DNA from: Litomosoides sigmodontis
Taxonomy: Eukaryota > Nematoda > Chromadorea > Rhabditida > Onchocercidae
DNA: 64,000 nucleotides
Assembly (NCBI GenBank): GCA_963070105.1
Contig: OY718807.1
Location: forward strand, 9,672,483 to 9,736,482
Direction: 5' to 3'
Within the stretch, counting starts at the first letter, position 1. Each line of letters opens with the position of its first letter. The position numbers were made by a program, and so were the translations under genes. Positions 12,304 to 23,863 of this stretch are shown here, piece after piece. A model generated the notes under the pieces. That model ran no database searches, had not been told where the DNA came from, and was given only the letters and a program-made list of their open reading frames with translations.

Positions 12304-15158
12304 CTATGTATATTTATTAAACGCAATCTTCTCCCTAATAATTCGTCCAGACCGATAAATCAATGCATCGATTAAGCTTGCAACGGTAAAAATACCACCA
12401 ATAATCGCACATATTGAAACGAGAAATGTAGAGAGGCTCCTGAAAATAAATTTAATCCATTACCTTGAACTATCTATTTCCATATCTTTCATACGATAAA
12501 ACGTGTAAACTAAAAGATTTTATTTTCCCCAAAATCATGACATCTTTTAACTTCTTCAGTATCTTTGAAACGCGGAAATTGAAATAATAAGTTATGTTCA
12601 CCACTCAATATGGAAATACGAATGTTTCATGTACGTCTAAATTCGCAAATTATTACAACATACTGTCGCCTTTCTTCATATTTGATCATCAACGGTGAAA
12701 ACTCGTACTGTACGAAAAAACCAGGTAAACCGGACGCTCCTTGAGATATATCTTTTTGATAGGTAGTAACTGAGAAAAGATGACTGAATATATTCCGCGT
12801 AGAATCCAAAAAAACATACGAAGTTGGTATCAATTTTAAATGATACTGATACATTATACCATCTGAATCAAATTTTTAGAATCACCAACTGAACTTGTGA
12901 TATTTAGCAAAGGTAATATAAAATTTAAGGATATGAGACAAGTCTTCAAAATAACCTGAATCTTTTGATGATCCAAAGAATTTTCCGTCCAATGGATAAA
13001 TCTTCCCCGGAAATGAGTTTCCAAAAGAAAAGTGATTGATTGTATGACTCGTATCGAATTTTGACGGTGAAAGTGAATGTAAATCGTGAACTGAGAGAAA
13101 AAACAGCAAAAAGTATGTTCCCAAAATAAGAAAGCAACTTCAATAAAACACTTAAAATATAAATATTCATAGAAAAGATAATGGACAAAATACCAATCTA
13201 AAAAATTAAGCAAATTATTATAAAGGCATGATTGCTACTTTTTATTCTATGTATAACTATTCCTATCATCCATTAAAAATCAGCGATCGTTATGGTCAGG
13301 AAAATAAACAATTTAAAATATTTACAATGAGATCGATGAGCTCTGAGTGGTTCACCGGGCGCAATGTGGAAATTACCAGCAATCTGAAATTAAAATTAGT
13401 GATACGTATATATTAGCAAACGCAATGTACATCCGAAATCAAATTTCGGACACCAAATTCCAACTCACTTCATTGTAACTGCATTATTCCAATTCCCTCG
13501 CTCACCATACTGTTTTAATAGTTGCTCGCTTAGAAGCTCATTTAATAATAAAACTCAGTAGAATCAAAATTACAAACTTTAGCGACTTGGACTTTGCCGT
13601 AAACTCGACAACCTTCACTTTTGTGCTCGCTCATTTCTTTTATCCATAAGTCGCTTTTACACTGCTCAATAGTTTCGATATTGACTAATTCCCACCCTTT
13701 TCTCATATACGCCTCCTTCACCTCTTCACATGTATTGCAACACCTAAAAAGGTAGCATTACTGAAATATTGTAATTAAACTGAATATGAAGTAGTTGAAT
13801 ATACCCACAAATCGTTTTTGTGGCAGTGACAAAAGTTCGGTGACAAAAAAGTGATAAAAATTTAGGCTTGAAAAGAGTATACAACAAAAATACCCGTCTT
13901 TTGCACCATAACAACTACCACACGAAACTTGCGAGTTAGGCACTGGTGATGCCACAGTCGTATTAACATTCACCTCTGAAAAAATTATCAAACATCACAC
14001 TTAATAGACGCAACATAGTTTAGAAAGCTAAAGTTATGCTAAGTCCATATACATGACTGATTAAAAACAACTTGTAAATCAGATCAGAATAAAATCAAAA
14101 ATCAGAATCAGATCAGAACAAAATTAGATCAAAACTAATCAGAATAGAACAAAAAAGAAAAATTTTTTGGTTCTCGCCTACATGTAACTGTTGAGTTTAT
14201 AACAAAGAAGTTTCATACATTTAAGAGATCAACTATTGCATGGACAATAAAACCATGAGTGAAGGAGGAGAAATAGCTGGAAAAGATATACCTGCTATGT
14301 ACAAAGCACAAGCAAAACTCATGTTTCTTTACAATAAATTTCATATGAGAAAAGCTGAAAATGTGAGGGAAAGAATCGCACTAAGAAAAAAGGGAAATGC
14401 TGACCTTGCCTTACTCCACTTCCTTCTTTTCCATTCAATAAACTTATTTTATATACATCGTCCTTGATATTATCCTGATTATCACCACTTAAATCCATCA
14501 CATCAATTGTTAACACTGAAAAATAAATATATTGTAGCGGATATGTCATGAAGAAATCGCATGTGTTGAATAGACGAGATAAATGTGTTACTTATATCAA
14601 AAACAAGTAGACAGAAAATAAAACTAGTTCATAGAAAAAAAGAAAACAAAAAATATTAAACGAGAACGACTCGAACCAGAACAAGGTAAACGGGGAAATG
14701 TAATGTCAAAATTAACATCGACTCGCTGCTCGGCAGGTGTTGAGTCCACATAAAGCTGCTCAACTATATCCACTGATAAAAAAGACAGCGTCTCTGACAC
14801 AAACATAAATATGATCACAGCACTGCTTAACAGAGTAACTGTAAAAGCATTAATTATAAACTTAACAAAAAATTTTTTAAAGTCCAAGTTCTGTTCAAAA
14901 ATACAGCAAAATTCAAATCAGTACAGTAGAAAGAGCAGGATATGCAGATAAACTTTTGCTTGATATCTGATAAAACGTAAAACATGAAATTAAAATAGAG
15001 GCATTTGCTATATAATGCATTTTATAACTCTTTAAAGTAGAATCCTTAGTAGATTACGTCATGTGCTTACCAGCTCCACCGGAAAATGTTCGTACACGGA
15101 AATCGTCCAGAGGTTTTGTGTACGCATCCAAGTCTTTGAGGCGTTCCAGCAACGACAT
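12304..15158 (-). CDS. ERGIC3: ERGIC3 / Erv46-type ER-Golgi cargo receptor
   Basis: Minus-strand exons: 15158-15071, 14838-14677, 14515-14405, 13975-13894, 13743-13578, 13383-13326, 13090-12956, 12862-12664, 12439-12304; 378 residues (human 383). The family signature runs end to end: LKDLDAYTKPLDDFRVRT at the N terminus, a first membrane helix (about 30-50), EQLYVD, DVNFDITFPRLPC, LTIDVMDLSGD, SCGSCYGA, CCNTCEEVKEAY, EGCRVYGKVQV, AGNFHIAPG, FPGKIYPLDG, SGLPGFFVQYEFSPLMIKY, then the second helix (AIIGGIFTVASLIDALIY). The large Cys-rich middle faces the ER lumen. It cycles in COPI and COPII vesicles with ERGIC2/Erv41. The exon 3/4 junction has a second possible reading (donor gtaagg with acceptor after CAGAG), which changes a few residues in a variable loop. 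Confidence 0.96.
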
Positions 15159-16370
15159 AAGTTAGTTATATGTTGAATAAGAACGTGCAATAACTGCCAC
15201 CGAGAACATACGGAGATCAACTAATTAGGAGTGAAAAATCATATAAGATGTATAACAATCACGACACAACGGCCTATTGCTAAAACGTAATTATCTACAG
15301 GCCGCCAATTAGTAGAAAGATTAATTAACCTATAACAGAAAGTAACTAAAAAAAAATGTATAATTTATTCAAACTTATTAACATTACTTCCTAACCTTAT
15401 CAAACGAACACTTACAACAGTCTCGCTAGAAGTAAAAATGTAAGAATTGACAGGAAACAGTGTACAACAATTCCTCTGAAGTTATCTTCATGATTCCCTC
15501 TGCATCGCCTTAATCTGGTAAGTCCAGGTCCGTCCACTACGATAAAGTGCGCATCGCACCACCTACTCCCTCTGACCCTCACCCTTCAAAATAGGAAAAC
15601 CAGCTCTGATCAGTGAAGTGGACAACAACAGCGTCTTCACTATGAGAGCACCCGTCCAATGAATGTTGTTGGAGCGCCACGCAATAACAACGTTCCACTC
15701 ACGCTAACTGCGGGATAGCTTTTGCTAGGGTTAGTGTGCTGCATCGGAGTGTTACGAGGAATATATCGTATTAACAAAAATTTCTATATTTGCCTGTTCA
15801 TTTATTTTTCAATCAAATTTTACAGTTTAATTGCAGTGAACTTTGACTTCAATATGAAAGAAGCAATCAGTTGAATTATTTGAAGTGAAACTGAAGCACA
15901 ACTTTATCATTTTATTTTTAATTTTAAGATCCGCAAGTTAATTTTATTTTATATCACAAATGATTTGCTGATTGTTGATCTGAAATAGCAAGGGTGTCTT
16001 CTTCATTGAAATCTTCAATCAGTTTTCAGTTTAATCTTAAATACTTCGAACCGAGCATAATATCTAATAATTAATTTACCAGTTAAACAAAATGATTCAT
16101 TTTTCGTATCTGAAAAGTTAAATGTACATGCTCATTTGTCGTATGAAAAGCGTTGTAAAGAAAAGGCAATAATTGGCAGAAAATAAAATTTGAATACAAA
16201 AAAAAATTGCTGAAAAAAAATTTGCTTTGCAAGCAATTAATAGAAAATATACATATTTCATAATTCTAATTGTATGAAGTTAAACTGAATTAAATTTCGC
16301 TCAGTGTGAAATAAACCATCTTGTTGCGCAGTTCACGCTCCAATTCGGTTTGTTTGAAAGTAAAGGAAGG
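15159..16370. other. Divergent intergenic region
   Basis: This 1.2-kb stretch lies between the start codons of ERGIC3 (-) and the orphan membrane protein (+) and should hold both promoters. The segment at about 15500-15740 is richer in G+C than its surroundings. No ORF or RNA gene was recognised. Confidence 0.45.
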
Positions 16371-19299
16371 ATGTTGCGTGGGAAGTTACTATTTGTGGTT
16401 TTGCTAGAAGCAATCCTAAATGCCTCCAATTGTCAGGTACTGACTGCTTGCTGTAGGGCTGTTTTGCATTAGCATCCTCCCACTCCCGCGGCTTAATTAA
16501 TTAATTCTCGCAAAAATTAAATTACTGTTTCCACATATCATCGATATGAATTCGTAGAAGATGCCTGGTGGACAAGTCTCAACTATGGTAACGAAATATA
16601 TGACGCCAGTGATAACGGCAAAGGGCAATCTTTCTTACGAAAGTCACGCGTCGAACATCGAACAGTTGCAACTTGTTGCTTCAGAGGGAGCCGTCAAAGG
16701 CTACGTTAAACATCCAAACGTTAGCTTTGCTGTGCAAATTACACGAAAATCATGCAAAGCGTATGTATTTTTGCTATTAGCAATAAACTGCTAAAATTTT
16801 AAGCAATAATTTTAGCTAATTTTAAAAGGCTGTCATCTGTCGGTGTCGCTCTCAATGAATTTTTCTCTGCTTATTTCAGACCGTTCCATTGAAAATTTTA
16901 AATTTAAAAATAAAATTAGTACGGACGGAAACTGTTTCACTTTATACGAGCATATAATATTTTCATTAGCAAAAAGAGTAGAAATTATTAAGCTAGAGTA
17001 ATTGAAGCTAAAGTATTGTATGAACTGTTTTGAGCTAACAAATTTTTTGCTTTATATTAATAAATGCATTTTTATGTGATTTTTCCTCGTCGAATTGAAT
17101 TGATAGTTCGCACTCAATACTTTCACCACTTCCGCCTACTTCAAAGGACGAAGATTTCAGGATAAAATTATGCTTTGGAAATCGAAGTAATTTATTCCGT
17201 CACTTGGATATCCTTTCAAAGGTGAAATTTGGCGAAAAAGGTTATAATAGAAAGATAAGCCACAAAGTGTTCGAATTGGTGGAGCGATCGGTCTACGAGG
17301 TTGACGCATGTTCAGGCATGACGGCGATCGAATGGGAGTTTCCAGCGTCGTGGGCCTGGAGTAATACGAGTCAGCAGAAAGGATTCATTCATTACTCAAC
17401 CTTGTACAAAGGTACGTAGGTTTGTTTAGCTCGAACTACTACTTACCGCCATCGCTTTTCACTGCGTTAATGATGCAATATTAAATTATCAATCTGTCTT
17501 ACATCGTTTCTGTGCCAGTAATTTTAATTAGGAAGCATCGAAATTTTCAACTGGAAAATTACTCGAAATAATTTTCGACGACTTTTGCTAATTGTTAGCA
17601 AATTAATTGTAAATTGCAGCTGGAGTACCGAGTACCTATCGCTCTAAGATGACCGGCATTTCAAATGTTGAAACAATTATCCTACACAATGATGTATGTG
17701 CACATATGCATTTCTTTTTTCTAAAAACTTCATTTTTACTAAAACTGCAACAGCATGTTACAACTTCTTAAAATACAAAAAATTTCACAATGAATATTTG
17801 ATAGAATGATTGTTTTTTTTTCTTTCGATTGAAAAAAATTATTTGTTTATTTTTATTTAAATCAAAAAAGCCGATCATTCGATTAAATATTCTTTTTTTT
17901 CTTTGACAGTCAATCAATGACAAAAGTCTGAAACCCACTAGAAATCCTTGGAGCTAAGCATCTGTGCAGGAAGAAACATAACGGATGCTCTCTCCTCCTC
18001 CAGTTAAACAATGACAAAACAAAATTCCTCTGATATATCCATCACTTCGTTACAGCTTTCATCAGTGCCGCAAAAGCTTGGTTTGGAAATAAGACATGGG
18101 CCAGTAATGTTCGACAAACCGTTGGATCAAACAGCGCCTGCTCATACGACATTTTATGAAACGTTCGATCTGTGGTCTCATTCAAAAGCACTGTATTTTG
18201 TTCTGGCACAAGATGCTAATTCATGTGGTGCACGTTTTTCGGTAGGTTTTATAAAATTTAAATTATCATTCAATCAAATTTTGCGTTCATTATTTTATAA
18301 TCAGCCATAGATGTGGAATAATTTCCAAAACAAAAAAAAAGCAAGGCAACTTTTTTTTTTAAAATATCATTTTTTGACAAAGTTATGTATATTTGGAAAT
18401 CAGTTGCATTTCATTAATTTTGAATTACGCATAATGGATGTCTGCTTCAGGCACCACTAACTACTCATACGTTTATGAAACGTGACATTATTTTTAACTT
18501 CCGTCCTGGAATAGTGTAAGTAATGCATCATTCAATTTCATTTTCAAATTCAGTAAACTTGAAATTTAAATTCTGTTGCTGAAATAGAAGCAGCATTTTT
18601 CATAAATGTGACCGTTCAGCTATCGCGTCAGGAAAGGCGTCAATATCTGGTCCATACCTCTCGGTTTCATCGTTGGAACCTGTGTCGGGTAAGCAAGTCT
18701 AATTTTCTCTTCCTTCCAGTCAATTGAAACATTGCAAAGTGCAATTTTTGATTAAACTTTTTTTGCAACAAAAAGTTACGCTTGTACGAAAGCTAAGAAT
18801 AAGTCCATTAATTTAATTATTCCCAAACTGTCACACAAATGGAATTTAATATATTTTCGCAGAGTTGTTGGTGCCAGTTTTCTGCTGTGCGTAAACTCAA
18901 AAAAGTTTTATAAGCGATGGAACAAGCAAATGAAGAAAACGTATGGGAAATTTGCAACTGCCGACGTATGTCTGTTTTCAAACAACCATGAAACTTTTAA
19001 TAAATGAACTTATGACAATCCTTTTCTTCTATCAAAACACCGAAAATAATGCATCGCATCTGCGAATACTTCAACCTTAGCATTTTGTTGGAATGTAAGT
19101 CTGAGCGGCGTTTTCAAAACCTCTTACAATGATTTACTAATTGAGAGTATTGTATTAATTACAGACAACGACGGTAGGCGGCATTTCACAAATGACAACA
19201 GTCGGTGGCGGCTTATCTAAAATGACGGGAATCTCGCAAATGGGTAATACGACAACGGAAATTGTTAGCAATATTGGAGGTACAAATCCATTTTATTAG
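16371..19299 (+). CDS. Orphan type I membrane protein
   Basis: Exons: 16371-16436, 16558-16760, 17107-17411, 17620-17693, 18056-18241, 18451-18515, 18620-18688, 18863-18965, 19165-19299. All phases fit and give 401 residues. Exon 1 is a signal peptide (RGKLLFVVLLEAILNAS). The ectodomain has scattered Cys and N-glycosylation sequons (NLS, NVS, NTS). One membrane helix lies at about 309-333 (SIPLGFIVGTCVGVVGASFL), followed by a basic stop-transfer stretch (KKFYKRWNKQMKK) and a Thr/Gly/Met-rich tail with a repeated GGISQM / TGISQM element. I recognise no domain. It is probably a cell-surface protein, perhaps nematode-specific. Exon 2 could start three bases later (16561). The last exon could instead splice on at gtacaa (19280). 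Confidence 0.72.
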
Positions 19300-20127
19300 C
19301 AATTAAAACGATTAAAAAATTTAAGCGCTAAGGTTTACATTAAAATTTCGTACAAATTAGTTAAACTTGAAGGACGACATTCTCAGTTTAGATGGAAAGG
19401 AAGCAAAATTTTTGTGATATTTTCTTGCTAAGCATAAATTTCACTTCAGATGTATCGCAGATGAAATGAAATTGGAATTGGAGTTGGAATTGTATATGCC
19501 ATCAAACAAATTAAATTCATTTTCCCTCATTTTATTTCTGCTGATATTTCACAAAAATCAACGATAATTTTTCATAGAAAATACTTCACGTTTTGTAGAA
19601 AAAAAAACAACAAATGAATTAATGCAACTTGTTTATCTGAACTTTTGAAGTGGTAATTTCAGATGTTCTAGCAAGTTTTTTTGTTGACTAAATGCTACCA
19701 ATTTCATTTGAATAATGAAGTTTGTATGTAAAGGGCTTACTTATTGCTAATTGGCTAATAGCAGAATTTCGTCTTCTAATTTAACTTTTTTTTTGATAAT
19801 TTACACTTTTAATTTTTGCTTATTGGAAGGAAACTTCTCTTCTTCGCACTGCCACGTCACTCTCTTAGAAACGAATTTTCGTGTTTGAAATTTATTCATA
19901 TGCTTTGTCAACAAATGACAATGGAAAGTTTATTCGTTGATAAAAATTTGATGAGTAAAATTGAATTGCAAATATATGCCAATCACATTTTATCATGTCG
20001 AAATGGCAGCATTTGAATATGAAAATCGTTGATTCGCAAATTGAAATTCTTAAATAAAATCTAACAAAACGATCAATCATTGAATGTCACATCTTTGCTA
20101 ATTAATACAAACTGTGAAATGCTCGGT
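19300..20127. other. Intergenic, convergent genes
   Basis: AT-rich DNA between the stop codons of two convergent genes. The open frame at 19816-20016 has no homology or splice support. Nothing else was seen. Confidence 0.4.
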
Positions 20128-22308
20128 TTAAGTTGTGAATTTTCCATCAATGTGTTGCTGAAGACGTTTCAGGTTATTTATGATTGCTTTCGTGTCGATG
20201 TCGTACCTGTGCACTTCGCTTAATCTTTCACCGCTAACCAGAAGCTGTAAGCAATCAGAAAATAAAGCTAATTTCATTACTTATGCACATACTTAATTAT
20301 TTCATAATATTGCAAGTAAATATGAAATTTATTTAATAAGACATGCACAGACAGACAGACAGAGAGAAAGGGAGGAGTGTGAGGGGAAAATAGGAGAAAA
20401 AAGGTCAAAATTTATAGGAAAGTAAAGAAATAAATAAGGGAAACCTTAAGGTTTGCGATGTTTTTGCGAGCCTTCTGAAGCGCCAAGCAGCACTCATTCA
20501 AATTTTCCACAAAATTACTTACTTTCGCTTTTGATGCAATATCCTTCCCCTTTGAAATAAATGATTTTTACTCTATCCATCTTCAAATTATTCGGAAATT
20601 AAATTGCATTTTGCAATTTTGCGACATTTTTAATTTTCTGTGAAGAATTCTAAAGTTAAATTAAAATTCAATTGTTAGGCCATTTTCATCTCACTTATTA
20701 ATTTCACAAATTTATTAGTGGAATTGGATGAATTGAAGAAACCTTTAATAAATGAGGTAATTGATTTTTACAGTTGTCATTTGGCTGTGACATTTCCTGC
20801 GACAAGTCAGTCATCCCACCTGGCTGAGTTGATTTCTTTTGCTCGTCGCTTATATTACCATTTACCACAAATCTGTCGAAGTGAAAAAAAAGAGTTACTA
20901 CTCTGATTTTATGCAAATTTGCTTTCGTAGACAACCATGAAAATAGCAAGCAGACGGATGGGATAGGAAAGTGTGCCTTAGTTGAGGTAAGTAAGTGAAG
21001 TCGGGCTTTTTCGAGAGTGGAAAACACGTGGTATACGCCATTCGACTTATTTCATATCCATCACGAATACACTGCGTAACGCATAATTCTTGCAATAATT
21101 CTGCCTTATTTGTTATCATTTGATTTACACTTTCACGTCCGTTAACTTTCTGTCTATCCTGTGATGCTAATGCTGGAGGTGAACGTGAAGTGCCCATTTG
21201 AATATTTGACTGCAATTGGGAATGTAAATTACATATTTCGTTTATTAATAAGCAAAAGATGAAAGAGGTAAAATTTTCATTAATTTTGAAAATGCAAATC
21301 GCAAAACACGCCGACCTTTCCTTGTCCGCTAATTTCAGCTGAGGTCGATCGTTTGCCTTGATTTGTGCTTGTCATTTCACAAGATTCCTTCTCCTCCTTC
21401 GGTTTCTCTTTCTGTCCAGCGGCTTGGTCCAGCGGCTGCTGAGACAGCGACGATCCTGCCGGACGTGACGACGAAGGAATGTCATCTTTTGCTTCACTTC
21501 TATCTTTCTCGTAGCGCCTTGATTTACTCCTTCTTCGACGGTGACTATGCCTTCGACGACGTGAATCGCTTTTCTTAAAATTAAAATTTAATGGAAGAAA
21601 GAGGAAACTAATTAACTGATATGCTAACTTACACTGAAACAAAGAAAGAACAACCACTGCATCTAATCTATGACAAACTTTTCGAGGACGACCGCAACAG
21701 GAGACATCGTCTCGGTCCTCAGAATCCTCAAATCTTCGGTCTCGACGATGCCTTCGTGCACGTTGTCTATCTCTGTCCTACATCAGAAGGAAGAAAATGA
21801 ACAAATTGAAATGAGAATTTTCAGTTTTTATTTAGAAGTGCTTAAAATATCTATTTAGAAACTTAAAATCACATTTGTCAGCATTCACAACTCGTTTATA
21901 AGACAATTTTCTCGCAAAAAAACAACTACTAATGAAGTATTTGACTTAAGTATTTGTGAAGTATTTGAGGTATTTAAGGCACCAAAAATTTTTCAGTGAT
22001 TGGTAAATTAGCTGAGTTATTTACATTTTAAATTTGAATTCCAAGAAGTCAGCATTTAATAACTAAATGAATGTTTGATTTGTAATAATTAATAACTTTG
22101 ATAATTTAAATTTTAAAATTTTATTATCCACTTGTTTATTTGAATTTTAAGTTAATATTGGTTGCTATGCTGAAGCGTCAACGTCCAAGTGATCGCTTAT
22201 ATTGCAGTCAAATGACTTAAATAGCGTAGATTGCGCATTGTACACCTTTTTATGCTTCCGAGTGCGCAATTTTCCTCTTTCACCTCCTTCGCCCACCACT
22301 CCTTCCAT
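20128..22308 (-). CDS. Orphan Arg/Ser-rich protein with helical C terminus
   Basis: Minus-strand exons: 22308-22246, 21777-21679, 21573-21316, 21209-21037, 20872-20743, 20549-20445, 20244-20128. They join in phase to 314 residues. The ATG at 22308 is preceded in frame by TAA. The N terminus is highly basic (GKLRTRKHKK, then DRDRQRARRHRRDRRFED, then SDSRRRRHSHRRRRSKSRR), like SR-type splicing or nuclear-speckle proteins. It is followed by a disordered Ser/Gln/Lys/Glu stretch (about 75-140). The C-terminal half holds probable amphipathic helices (NKAELLQELCVTQCI; NFVENLNECCLALQKARKN; DIDTKAIINNLKRLQQHID) suited to a coiled-coil or helical-bundle complex. I do not recognise the family. A nuclear location is inferred from composition only. 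The 20549 acceptor (caaag) is weak. Confidence 0.68.
20345..20376. repeat. GACA/GA simple repeat
   Basis: acagacagacagacagagagaaag, a short tetranucleotide/dinucleotide repeat inside the last intron of the Arg/Ser-rich gene. Confidence 0.7.
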
Positions 22309-23863
22309 TTAATGTCTAATGAATTGGACGACTGCGCACGAATTATCGGAACACTGAATGAAAGGATTTTCAATTCATCAATTCTTTTATAAATGTTGAA
22401 TTTCATGGAAAAATTTCTCGATGCTTCGGAAGCCAAGACATTCGGAGCGGCAATGTCAATGGAAAATTAAATTTCAATAAAAACAAGTAGCTAAAATCTT
22501 TTGCTAACTTTTGCTTACAGAATTATATCATTGCTTTGTGCGTGGGCTATATGACATCGCCATAATTTGAATATTCAAATATTTAATAGTCGATGCAAAT
22601 ATATGGCGCAATCGTACTTTTTTTGGATAATTAATAACTAGCAGCAACAAGTAATTTGATGAATTGCCAATGAATTTATGAGAACCATTTAAATTTCAAT
22701 TAGATTTTAGGAATTATTTTTTGTCACAAACATTTAGTTTTTAATATAAATGAATTTCACACAATTTGCTTATTATTTTTAACACTTATTTTTCATCAAA
22801 TTTTTTTAAGAGAATTTTAAATTGAAAATAAATTTGACTGCAAACTTTAAATAATAATTTAATCTTGAATCTTCCACCTTTATCAGTACTTTCACCAATA
22901 TTAATCGTTCATTTCTTAGTTCAAATGATTTCATTTTAAAGTGAAATATGCAAAAGTCGGAGAGTTCCTATCCTAAATAATAGCAACCTCGAACTAACCG
23001 GAAAAAACAGCTTGCATATGTCATCGAACAAGTTTAGTTGAAAGAAAAACAAAACTTTGTTTTAATTTAAATTAGGCAGTTAGAAGAGAAAATAATTGGA
23101 GAAAATTTTTGCCATTCGATGATTACTACTTCCAAACAATTTCTTTTGACTGCTATTATCATCGATGTAAACAAATAAACTACAAAATTTACGAGTCGAA
23201 TAAGAGAGCTACATATCTGATAAGACATACTTGTGCAGAACGCTTATGAATAAATCATTCAATAAATAAAACATTAGGTAATTTTCGAGTGAGCAATTTT
23301 ATGCTGGAAATTAAATGTTCCCATGAAAGACAATCTTCAAGCAAATAAGGCTAACGAATTGGTCATTTGAAAATTGCTGCTAAAGGTAATCGCTTATCTT
23401 ACGGTTATTCATTCAGCGAAATTTATTTCTTTTATTTCGCGAACCAACAAAGGCATACTGAGGAAGTGAAAGTTCAAGAGCCTGTCAGGTGTCCAACACA
23501 AGGTTATGTCGATGTTTAAAAAACCCGAACTACTACCACCACTACTACTACTCATCATCATTCGTAAAATACTTTCTGAAAAAAGATGAGTGCCATTCTT
23601 TTCGACAAGAAATGATTGAAAAATTCTGCTCGAAGGCACACTTTTTTGAAGATACGAAAAAGAAGGCAAAAAAAAGAAAAACTTCCAACAAAGTTTTTCA
23701 AAAAGAAATGGGTGAATTTTGAGTTGTTGCTGATGAAATTTTGTTTGAATTATTTTTTATTAAGATAACTTTTTCTCAAAAAAAAAGAAACAATGAACAA
23801 AATTGGTGAAATTGTTTAGGGATGCTTGTTAGCGGAAAAACGAGACATTTCAAAAGTTCGAAA
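22309..23863. other. Intergenic, simple-sequence rich
   Basis: AT-rich DNA upstream of the Arg/Ser-rich gene. It holds a (CTA/CCA/TCA)n-like tract at about 23530-23560, and no gene that I can support. Confidence 0.4.

Noticed and set aside
16550..16700. Alternative frame in exon 2 of the orphan membrane gene (EDAWWTSLNYGNE...)
   Set aside because: It looks protein-like but stops within the exon and cannot join the following exon in phase; the chosen frame runs to a gtatgt donor.
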